DNA of 64,000 bases from Pleurostoma richardsiae (Eukaryota; Ascomycota; Sordariomycetes; Calosphaeriales; Pleurostomataceae), in assembly GCA_030052745.1 (NCBI GenBank), contig JANBVO010000014.1:496001-560000 (forward strand), written 5' to 3'. Positions 12,563-22,600 of the stretch are shown piece by piece. A model generated the notes under the pieces. It made no database searches, was not told where the DNA came from, and saw only the letters and a list, made by a program, of their open reading frames with translations. A program made the translations under genes and the position numbers. Each line of letters starts with the position of its first letter. Positions within the stretch are counted from its first letter, which is position 1.

Positions 12563-14567
12563 CTCCTGGTCGATAAGGAGAGAGAGAGAGCATCGTGACC
12601 TGCAGGTGCCGTCTAGCCGCAATTCCGGGAATTAAAGTTAAGGTTGTCCTTGGCTGGGGAGCGTGCTGGCCAGAGAGGGGATCTGCGATTTAAGGTTGGA
12701 AACAGTCAAAAAGCAAATAAGAGAGTTTGCCGCAGCCGAGGAAACAAAAAGCGAGCGACCTTATTTTTTCAGGTCCGATTGACTGCCTCGACTTACATTG
12801 CCGGACGACAAACGACGACATCTAAGACGGAGGACGACAAGAAGCGGTTGGTAACAGCTGCTCCTGGTTGCTGAACGGTAAGTTCCATTTTGCCCTCTGT
12901 CATTTTAAGACATGTTATCCTGTCTTTCACGGAAATAGTTTCCGCTCTTCCCTCTCCTGTCGATGGTTTTGCCTCTCTGCCTCCACCTGCGTCTCCATTC
13001 CACCCACATTCCGAAGATGAGGCATGCACCGCCGACTTGCGGCGTCATCGCCCACAAGTCAATTTGACTCCCATCTAATGCCGGGCAGATCTGGGCGCAT
13101 CGGCCAACCGTGAAAGCAGCATAATAACCAAGGAGCGGCACGGCACATCCTCGGCTTGGACCTCCAGCATACCTCACCCATACTTAATACCCCAACTCCA
13201 TACTCGAGAACAATTACGACGCCGCCTCGCTTGCCTCAAAAAGACCAGCAGGCTACTTCCAGGCTCTGAGGGCTCATACAGCACGTCACGACACGCCATA
13301 GCAGCACGAGTTACTGCATCTTCGGTAATTTCGCCCTGCGCTTCGCCATTTCCACGCCCAGCGCACCAGCCCCCAGAGGATGTGTATGCGACAGAACGCA
13401 AAGTAAAGGTTGAACAGATCACGAAAACCTCACTTTTGGTCACTGGACTGACTTGGATGACAGCGTGAAATTTCGTCGATTTTTGTCGATTCCAGTTGTG
13501 CCGCAGTGAACAACGCCCTCTCACTGCCTCCGCTGCACGTCGCAAGCACGAAAAACCTTAACCCAAGCTTAATCCGCTACATTTGTCCCGAAGCTCCAAG
13601 AAAGCCACTTTCACGAGGTATGTGATGACTCGGTCTTCCTCTTCTTCTTTTGCTCCTCCTGCAGCCTCGTGGATCAGTATCTCCCTATTCCCCCAGAAGT
13701 CCATGTACCCCCCCGGACGAGCTATACAGTCAAAACAACAGACGTTACCTGCATCCTCACGACACCATATCATCTCACTACCACGCAAAACAAGCTCCTT
13801 GTGGTGTCGGCCGTGTTTGGGGGGCCACTTTTCCCAAGTGAGAAAAGCGTCCACCAGGACGGGAAGTACGTGTAGCCCATCTCACGACATAGACCACTAT
13901 CATGACACTGCATGGATGCATGCACCCTCCATCCTCTGACCCCTACACACACGACTCCGCGGCTGCAAATGGCAAAGCGGCCATTGTCTCCCCAAACACA
14001 CATTAGCCCAGCCAGCGTGCCGTCAGTCAAACGGCGCAGGGACGGTGGCGGACCCAGGGAAGAGACGATCTTCATCGAGTGTCTCGAGTCTATTTCCACA
14101 CTTCCGGGCTCGACGCCCGCGTTTGGCTGGGCGAGCAGGCGAGAGAGCGCTGGGGAAATTTTAGTCGAGACGGCGGCTTGCATCCCCACTTAGTGATCGC
14201 CGTCGCCCGAGTCAACCTTCCCTGGGCCCGTTCAAGCCCTCCTGGGGACCCCCTGTCAGCGTGTCCGCTACTGGCGTGACCCCTGGAGGAGCTAGCCCTG
14301 GCCGATATGGGTCCCTGGGGTCGATTGGGACGTGGCCATTTCATCCAAGTGGACTGTACGCGTGGGTGCCGCCTCGTCCTCACCGGGGCTGCGTTGGCGC
14401 ATGTTTTGGGTTGGCTCGCTGTGTCAGAATATATATGGTGCACACGCTTCCAGCACCACCTTTCCATACCCTGCACGTCTCGAGAGCCTGCCGTCGAGCC
14501 CGAGTCTGCCCCACACGCCGCCAGGAGAAAAGCGACTCGCACGACTCCAGCAGAGCTGCTGTGCATA

Positions 14568-14593
14568 GCGTGCGTGCGTGCGTGCGTGCGTGC
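14568..14593 (+). repeat. GCGT tetranucleotide microsatellite
   Basis: About six GCGT units in the probable 5' leader or promoter of the WOPR gene, roughly 500 bases before its start codon. Confidence 0.85.
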
Positions 14594-15094
14594 CCATCAT
14601 CCATCACCGGAGAAGGTTGCTGCGATTAAGCTTTCGTCACTCCTTGCCCAAGACGCACATCCTGTCTCACGTCGTTCGATTCGTCCCCGGCAAACAGGCT
14701 AACATTGTCGCCCGCCAAGACCATCCTGCTCACGCATCTCTCCCCTGTACGGGTCCATCACTCGCGCGACGTCTCATCTTACACGCCTTGGCTCGAGTAG
14801 AGTTGCCCTTCCATCAACCTGGGTTACGTCGCCTGTGGGAACCACTGGAAACGCCAAGAGAAGGCGATCGTCACTGTCAGGGCCTAGCTCTCTTCAGCAA
14901 ACTGACCTTATCTCGCCTTTGCCGCATAACAGAAGCTACTCCCCCTTGGACTCTGAATGCTGTGCTTGGCCTGCTTCTCGAGTAGGAACGGTCTTCTAGG
15001 TTTGGAAACGATTCGTCCTTCAAAGCGAGTATTCTCGAGGCTCGCAGGACTCTTGTTCCACATCGGCTCCTCTAGACCGGCGGGTATTCGCTAG

Positions 15095-16462
15095 ATGGAA
15101 GCAACTACGAAGATGATGGAGACATACTACGGTTACGTGCGGTCACCCGCAGATGCAATCAAACTGTTCGAAGCTTGCAGAGTCGGCCTGCTCCCCAGAG
15201 TTCAGCGCAGGTTATCGGAGAAGGAGCGGCAGTCTATCAGATCCGGTTCTGTGTTCGTTTGGGACGAGCGGGAGGCGGGCATGCGGAGGTGGACGGACGG
15301 CAAGTCTTGGAGTGCCAGCCGGGTCTCCGGCAGCTTCCTGACTTATCGTGAGATGGAAGGAAAGCGCGGAGGTGGCTTCGGCAGCTCGCGGCGGGGTGCG
15401 GGCAAGACGCCAGATTCTGGACGCGGTAGCGACGAGGACCAGGACGACGGCGAACCCGACGGCTATCGGTATAAGGCGGACGGCCTTATGAAGCAGTCGT
15501 TCAGCATAACTACCTCGACAGGCCAGCATCTGCATCTGATATCCTACTACTCTCGGCCTCACCCAGGCCAGCCCGAGCTGCCGCAACCGAGCACTGATCC
15601 CCAGCTCCGCGGCATCATCCCTACGAAGGGCATGTACCCGGAGTCGAGCATGAACGAAGCACCAGTGCCAGCGCTGACGAAAGTCCCCATGATACCCGCT
15701 CCTCACTACGCTCCGGTCCACGGCCCTACGCACTATCCCCAGACATATCAGTATATGCCGTGGCCTCCTTCGCCAGTCGCGACACCTCCTTACAGCCACT
15801 ACAATGCGCCTTCACCTTACGGACCGGCGCTACCTCCTATAAATGGGCAATATGCTCTACCACCAACACAGCCGCCGCTGTCTCATAACGCGGCTCCTTC
15901 ACATCCCGCGTATGATCGCGCTCCCTTACCACCTCCGGGAGCTGTCTCTCAGCCGCCTCGTGGTACTCCTCCTTCTATGCCACTATATACCCAGCCGACG
16001 CAGCTCTCTCCGCATCTATCGCAGCCTCGACCCCTGATCACCGAGTCTCCCCGAACGCAACACCTCCAGGCACAAGCCGCAGCTGTCATGGTAGACCCGC
16101 GACTGGCAGCGACGAGCGCGCGGAACCCGCAAGGACCTCTCCCAGCACTGGGCCCCGGCGCCCTCGCAGTGTCGCGAACAACACCACCGCCGCCCCGAGC
16201 CCTGTCGCAGACCCCGCCGGGCAGCTCCCACTCGAACGGGACAGCAGCGCCGGGCGGCGGGAACAAGGCCAGCCTGTCGGCGCTGCTGCACCCGACTCCG
16301 ATCAAGACGGAACCGACGGGCGCGAACTCGGGCGTCAACAGCGCGGGCAGCTCGCCGCGGCAGGCGGGCATGGCTCCCTCGAGCGGGATTGGCAAGAGGA
16401 GCAACCCGTTCAACGAGGACGCGAGGGCCTTGCAGGTCTTGGACAAGAAGTTCTGCATCTAG
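15095..16462 (+). CDS. WOPR-domain transcriptional regulator (Wor1/Ryp1/Sge1 group, Gti1/Pac2 family)
   Basis: Fungal-specific DNA-binding regulator; the group includes Wor1 (white-opaque switching), Ryp1 (yeast-phase growth) and Sge1 (effector gene expression). The 455-residue protein is read in one exon from ATG 15095. WOPR part a spans about residues 10-95, with GYVRSPADAIKLFEACR, the block LLPRVQRRLSEKERQ and the motif RRWTDGKSWSASR; WOPR part b is about 123-155, with YKADGLMKQSFSIT and HLHLISYYS. An Arg-Arg-Trp-Thr sequence places a PKA-consensus threonine at residue 67. The middle and C-terminal part (about 160-440) is Pro/Ser/Gln-rich low complexity, as in the family, ending NEDARALQVLDKKFCI. 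Another Met at residue 8 (METYYGY) matches the usual family start, so either Met could be used. It stands alone: nearest upstream gene 14 kb away, downstream gene convergent 3.2 kb away. Confidence 0.95.
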   Translation: MEATTKMMETYYGYVRSPADAIKLFEACRVGLLPRVQRRLSEKERQSIRSGSVFVWDEREAGMRRWTDGKSWSASRVSGSFLTYREMEGKRGGGFGSSRRGAGKTPDSGRGSDEDQDDGEPDGYRYKADGLMKQSFSITTSTGQHLHLISYYSRPHPGQPELPQPSTDPQLRGIIPTKGMYPESSMNEAPVPALTKVPMIPAPHYAPVHGPTHYPQTYQYMPWPPSPVATPPYSHYNAPSPYGPALPPINGQYALPPTQPPLSHNAAPSHPAYDRAPLPPPGAVSQPPRGTPPSMPLYTQPTQLSPHLSQPRPLITESPRTQHLQAQAAAVMVDPRLAATSARNPQGPLPALGPGALAVSRTTPPPPRALSQTPPGSSHSNGTAAPGGGNKASLSALLHPTPIKTEPTGANSGVNSAGSSPRQAGMAPSSGIGKRSNPFNEDARALQVLDKKFCI

Positions 16463-17381
16463 GCTGCACGGGCGGGCTACTTGAGACGAGGGAGATCGCC
16501 CTGTTGGAGGAGAGGATGTGGATAACGACCTTTTCTTCGATGGGTGTCTTACCCGTCATAACACTACTTTGAGCATTTTGCGGCATGGCGTTCTGGAACA
16601 TATCGACACGAGTGGACCGTGCAGTTTGCGCAGCACTCTGTGGAAAAGGGAAAACGACCGGTCAGGTCACGGTCCGGCGAGCATCCTTTGATTCTTTGCT
16701 TACATCCCGCGTGCATCTCCCCCGTCTGGCGGCGACATGGGGGGAGATGGTCAGTCTTTACGGCAAACGGCAGCATTTTGCTTTTCAGCCCTCCTCGAGG
16801 GGCAGGGAATGGTTACTTCCCATCGGTCCGGCTATTTTGTGATTGTGCGAGTATCTTCGAGTTCGACCGACATGCATTTCAGGGAGGATAACAGGCGGGC
16901 GATGGACACCCGGCCTGTAGGTGGTGGTCTCTCTGATCTGGAACTTACAGGAAGCAAGGAAATGGTACATAGCTTGCGTGCGATATCACGAGGGGAGAGA
17001 TTGCCCCCTCGCTGTTCAGAGTAGTACATATTAGATGCATGATGGGAATGCGATTGCTTGTTCGATATATTCCGCTGAGGTACCTCTTCTGTGATGTTCT
17101 CCAGTGCTGTTCTCTACGTGCTATCGATATGTCCTTCCGTGCAGCCTGGCCTCTTTCAGGCTGTATGCTGTAGGAAGCAACTGACAGAACGCAACCAAAA
17201 GCAATGTATATTTAACCATGCACAGTACTGTGAAGACTGGTCTGTTTAGACTCTACAAGGCACATATTGCGAACATTTACCTAGCAATTAGGAGTATTTT
17301 GACCAACACATGCAAGGACAAACTTGAAAGCAGCCACGAGTACAGCTGCACTGTCTGTGATGGAAACTCTGAAGCAACATT

Positions 17382-17427
17382 CAGCTGCACAGCTGCACAG
17401 CTGTACAGCTGTACCTGTACCTGTACT
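17382..17427 (+). repeat. CAGCTG(C/T)A and CTGTAC short tandem repeat
   Basis: A 9-base unit of the form CAGCTGCAC/CAGCTGTAC is repeated about three to four times and runs into three CTGTAC hexamers. It lies about 0.9 kb after the WOPR stop codon, in noncoding sequence. CAGCTG is self-complementary, so the array is also partly palindromic. Confidence 0.85.
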
Positions 17428-18865
17428 TGCTAGAGGTAGCCCAGGAGATGATTGACAATAACGGCAGCCAAGATTGGCCGGCGCAGACTCGGAACTCCGA
17501 TTGTGTTACGCGGCCTCTTGCCCTTTTGATATGGTCCATCCCCCCCTTACACCAAGTGAAAGGGTCCCAGATGCAAGCCCCTCGAGGAGGATGTCGACCC
17601 TATCAGAGGTTGAGGCGCAGCTACTATTGTTATCACGCAGATGAATATCGTGCTCAACCTTCTCGCCGCTCAGTCATCACGCCGAGTACCTAGACTATGT
17701 TTTATCCCCGTGAGCTCTTGGGCGGAGAACACCAAAGCAGGGATCTGCCTCGTCTCTCTCCCTCTCCTTGGCTAAGAGAAGCTGGACATAGAAACGCCTC
17801 GGACAAGGCACAACCGTGGGGCTCACGAAACTGTTACTCTCCGTCTTCTCCGAAGGCTCCTTGCGGCTGATCGGCAAGATCGCGGAGACCCTTTCGAAAC
17901 CATCCGGATGTGGTACGGACCGTGACGAACTATGCATATTGGCTGTCATGAAGATGTAGAATGTCACTCGACTTGTTGCTCCTGCTTGCATTAGCCACCC
18001 TCTGCTTGTCCATGTAGTCGATTCTAGACCGCGTGAGCCCAGAAAGCGGAACCGAGTAGCAACCGCCGCAGCACAGCCAAGCACAACTGCAGGAGGCTAT
18101 CGGCGATAGCCCCCCTCCACACCTTCTCCATCCCCGCCCCTTCACTGGTTCAGAGCGTGTCGTCCAAGAGAAAAAGGCGAGAATAGCCAAGGCCCCTATG
18201 CCCGCATATACGGAGCTATAGACGGCGTCTAAATACACACATATGGGGCTGTTGCGAGCCTCAAGCCTCGGGCCTCGTCTGTGCGGGCCCTCGATCGCCG
18301 CGAGGACCGGCATCCTCCACCCGAAGGGCCGAAGGGGGAAACCTCCTGACGAAGTCTCATCCTACCCTGAGACCGTTTACCAATGACCAGAAAGGGGAAT
18401 GAGCATACGTGTGGGACCAGAGTAACACTCGCCGTTTCGGGGCTACTGCATCCATGCATGGGGGAAAAGAAGCACAGGAATAAAAGAGAGTTGAACCTTA
18501 AAAACAAGCAGATAGACCAGGGGAACAAAAATAAGGGTGGGCAACTCCAGCCGGGAGTGAGGGAGACTCTCCTATCTCCCCTAACCTAGTAAGTTAAAAT
18601 CCACGCGGCGTCTTAGCGCAGGGAACCGCAACTCAGTCGTACGTAAGCTTCTCCCCCTGACTTTTCCAAGCCCGGCAACCCCCCGCCAGCGCTGGGCGGT
18701 TTCAGGGGAAGCTTGCATATACATAGTACAGCTGCAGTGTTTCTTCTAGAGGGACGGGCTGCGTAAGCTTGCTCGTCAGATGGCGCAAAGCCGTTCGCGC
18801 TAGGAATAGAAGGAATAGCACCCCCGAGGAAGCTTAAGTGAGATTGTGATGGATCCGCTCCGCCC

Positions 18866-18881
18866 GGGGGGGGGGGGGGGG
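18866..18881. repeat. Poly-G run (16 G)
   Basis: Uninterrupted 16-base G run in noncoding sequence between the two convergent genes. Confidence 0.9.
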
Positions 18882-19658
18882 CAGGGCGGGAATAGCCATA
18901 AAAGTACACGCCTTGGTGGACACACTTGCCGCGCGTCTGTTCCCACCATCGTTTTTTGCCAAGACAATTCGGATCCCACAGCAGAGCGCGTGAAAGATGA
19001 ACCCAAGAAAGGGCGAATGTCCGACTGAAGAAAGCCATGCAGGCCGAATCGTCTGCCGGGAGTACAGACGCGGCATGTGGGAGGGAGGCTTGGACGGTGC
19101 TTGATATCAATGGGATTACATTGCAGCAAGGATACCGGGATCACGTTGATGAGGCATTGTCAACATACGGAAGAGACGGTGACACGCCACGACATCTCCT
19201 GTCGAGGCCCCCTGATGCTACAGAGCTGAGCCCAGAGCACCATTCCTTTCACTTTGTGAACAGCACCAATAAGAAAGTCTCCGAAGTAGCTAATTGAGTA
19301 GTCATTAGCCATGTGCAAACTCGAAGCTCTCCATAGAGGCCGAGATGGATATATCTGCAATAATGCATGCTGATGCTTCCGTGTCAAGCAATACCCAGCT
19401 CGATCAAGCCTACCACCCGGAGGCGAAAAGGCATCGCATCCTGCTCATAGCAGCGACTCCAGTACAGCCCGCGACGGCCGAATACCACGATCCTCACAAC
19501 CTAAGCTATACCAGTTACCCCTTTCCTCCCACCAAGCAAGCCCATCCCGCGTCCATAGTTACGCCAGCTCATCAATCGCTGTCCGGAAAGTCGTAAACAT
19601 CGAGTGCTCTGTCGCTCCCGCTCCCCGGCATGTAGTCCGAGTCGGAAATCAGGCCCCT

Positions 19659-22600
19659 CTAGGACTCAGCTTCGTCGCCAGACGGCCCTCCCACACCATT
19701 GGCATCAGCCTCCACATCCGAGCTGACTCCGTAGTCCGCTCCCGTAGATGACGGCCTGACGAAGGGCGCCCGCTCCGCCACCTTTCTCTTCTTCCTCTGC
19801 TTCTTGAACTGCGACACGTCGATGTCCGAGGGCGTCTCGTTCCTCGCCCGCTTCAGCTTGCCCACCGCGGCCGCCGGCACGCTGCTGTAGTCATCAGGGG
19901 CCACCCCCAGGTCGGGGCTGCCGGACGGCCTCCTCCCCGACTCGGGCTCGCTGTCCTCGACCTCCTCGTCGGCGCTGCGGGAACGGAGGCTGCGGTTCAG
20001 GGAGTCGATGTCGATGTCTAGGTCGGCGCTTTCGTTGTCCGAACCAGCCTCACGCGGCGCGGCGCGGCGACTGGGCTTGGGAGCTGCTTCCGCTGCCTGC
20101 TCTGCGTCGCTCTCGGCGACTGACGCCTTGTCGGGCGCTCCCTCCTCGGAGGGGCTGCTCTCGCTGACGAACTCCTTGCTCAGGACACGCCGGTCTCCCC
20201 TGCTGCTCGTAGTTGGCACCGGGGCGCGGCTCCTGCCCCGCGTCGCCATCTCTCTGCCAGAAGAACGGCGGTTCACAGTCTTCCACTTCATGGGCGTGTT
20301 GGTCTCGGAGCGCTTGGCAGGGATGGTTTCGTCGTCACTGGACTCGGGCTCGTGGATGCCGTCGAGCTCGCGGCTAGCGGTCGACCGAGCCGACCGGTCT
20401 GTGCTGCGGGACCGCGACCGCGACCGCCGCCGCCGCATCCTCCTCGCGCCGTCGGTCTCCTTGGGCAGCACCCACTTCCTCTCGCCGGGCTTGTGGTGTC
20501 CGATAATCTTCTCCTCTTCCCGGTCGTCGATGAAGCCGCGCGCCATCGGGAACTCGCCCCTGGCGTCGTAGATGCCCAGGAGGCGGCGGGCGTTCTCCGC
20601 GACGCTATGCTCGTGGCAGTCGGGGAGCGCCTTCCTCAGCCGGTGCCAGAGCAGCTTGCGGGTAGGCCGCTTCCACTTCTTCCGGAACTCGTCGTCTACC
20701 AGGTGATGCCAGGGGATCTGGCCGTCCCTGTCCGCTCTGGCCTCGCTCAGAGATTGCACAAATCTGTACTGATCCTCCGCGGGCATGTTCTGTAGGTCCT
20801 CGCGCGCCATGGCTAGTAGTGCACTGACGTCGACAGCCGCGGATCCTGCAGGCGTGGACCTCAAGTCGGTGCTGAACTCGCCCTTGTCGCGAAGGTCTTT
20901 GAATTTCCATAGGCACTGCGCGCGATTTCGGGTGCGGTCCATAGCCTGGCTGATCTGTTGCCAGTCGACCAGGTCAAAATCATCGCGTTTCGGTGCATTT
21001 TGCTTGTTGGGATCTTGCTCACGAGCCTGTCGTATTTTTCTCACCGCATCTAGGATGGCGTCTCGGAGGCGTTCCTCCTCCTCCTCCGTCCACGGGCCGA
21101 TTTTCAATTTCCCATCGCAGACATACCTGTGGCGCCAGTAGTCCCGTACATACTTCGGATCACGGTTGATGAGCTGTCCGATCTTGGCCCACTGGGGTCC
21201 GTATATCTCGTACATCTCCCTGAACTCTTCTTCTTGCTCAGGCGACCATTTCCCCATGGCGGTGTGATTGTGGTATAGAGTTCGCAATTTCTCCTTCACT
21301 TGTCTTCTCTTCCGCGTGGGAGTCGCGTCCGTAGCAACCATCAGGATCTCCATTTGTAGTGGGTTGGACCTCGAAGGCTCGGACTGGACAAGTTCGGCCA
21401 ACTCGAACTTGGTGAGGGCATGCCGATCCATGAAATCATCGACAGCCTTCGTCAATGCATTGGTCTCGTCATTGGTCCAAGGCCCCATGTTGAAACCATC
21501 CTTAGTGGCGGGTGTTCCTGGAGTCCTGGTGGCCCTTGGTGTCTTAGCCTGTGTGCTGGTGGGCGTTCCATCTTCTGCTCTCATGGAACTGCTAAGCTTA
21601 GATCGACCTTTCCTGGTGGAGCTTCCCCTGGCAGAGCCTGTCTTCCTGGATGCTGAGCTTGATGGGGTTGCCTTTGCTGGGGTCCCCCTCGACGGTCCGT
21701 CACTACTCTGCGGGAGTGTACTGGAGGCTTCAGGGCGGTCGATAAAGGATAGCTTCGGCCGGCGCTTGTCGCTTAAGGGTGTTTTCTTGACAGTGGGGCT
21801 GCGTGGTGAACTCTCAGGAGCTGGCTGATCGTTGACGGACTTGTCGACGGCATCGTCGTCAGGCACTGACTCCGAGTCCCCATGAGTATCCGCGTTGTCA
21901 TGAACAGCGGCGTCCTCTTCCGGCATCAGATTACCAGCTAGAGCCTGAATCTGCTGGGAGCTAGCTTCGGGGACGTCACCTTCGGCGGCTTCCTCGTCTT
22001 GGTCTCCGTCGCGTGTCTTGTCGGAGATCGCCTCCTCGGAGTTGATCCCATCGCTTCCATTCTCAAACAGATTCTCTTCGTTGCTCTCGTTCGAGGCTGC
22101 CTCGACCACCCTATTGCCATTTGTGCTAACATTCGAAGCAGGAACATCAGCGTCACTTGACCTCCTATTAGGGACAGGGGATGCAGGTCGCTTCGCAGGG
22201 ATGCTCTCGTCATCACTTGAACTGAAAAAAGGGCTGCCTGCTCTGTCTCCAGCCCTCTGAGCCTCCTGCTCAGTAGACATAGCTCCAGCGCTATCTTCAT
22301 CGACGTCCATGGCATTGCCCTGCGCCTCTTCAACGCCGAGAGCCTCATTAGTCTCTTGCAGACTTTCCAGATTATGCGGCGGCTCGATCTCATCTTGAAT
22401 GTCGTCGAAAGCCTGGCGATGCCGAGTAACCCGTTCATGATCGCTTTCATCATCTTCAATATCATCGAACGACAAAGACTGCATGCTCTTAGCACCGCTG
22501 GTGACCTCCTCTTCATCGCTGCTGATATCTTCGTGTCCTATTTCTGGCTTCGTTTCCTCGTCACTTGAGAAGTCCTTGTGGTTGACATCCTGGCCGACTT

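Larger units (their letters stand above)
1062..15094. other. 14-kb gene desert upstream of the WOPR regulator
   Basis: No protein gene could be supported on either strand. Open frames here are mostly under 200 codons, often begin at non-ATG codons, overlap frames on the opposite strand, are rich in Arg/Ser/Pro and show no recognisable motif; the longest (9402-10145 minus, 247 codons) is of this kind. The region is not visibly AT-rich or full of stop codons in the way heavily RIP-mutated repeats are. It holds simple repeats (ACAGTAC copies 5811-5847, a G run 4732-4743, CTG repeats near 12540, GCGT repeats near 14570) and clusters of GGTACC/GTACAGTAC words near 11550-11600 and 11770-11845. From about 12.6 kb onward the sequence becomes pyrimidine- and CGACA-rich like fungal 5' leaders, with a GTAAGT at 12877, so the right end may be transcribed leader of the WOPR gene (inference). 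Confidence 0.6.
16463..19658. other. Intergenic region between convergent WOPR and Reb1-like genes
   Basis: About 3.2 kb between two convergent stop codons. No open frame with protein character was found on either strand. It should contain both 3' UTRs. It holds a CAGCTGCA/CTGTAC short repeat (17382-17427) and a 16-G run (18866-18881). Nothing else recognised. Confidence 0.6.
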
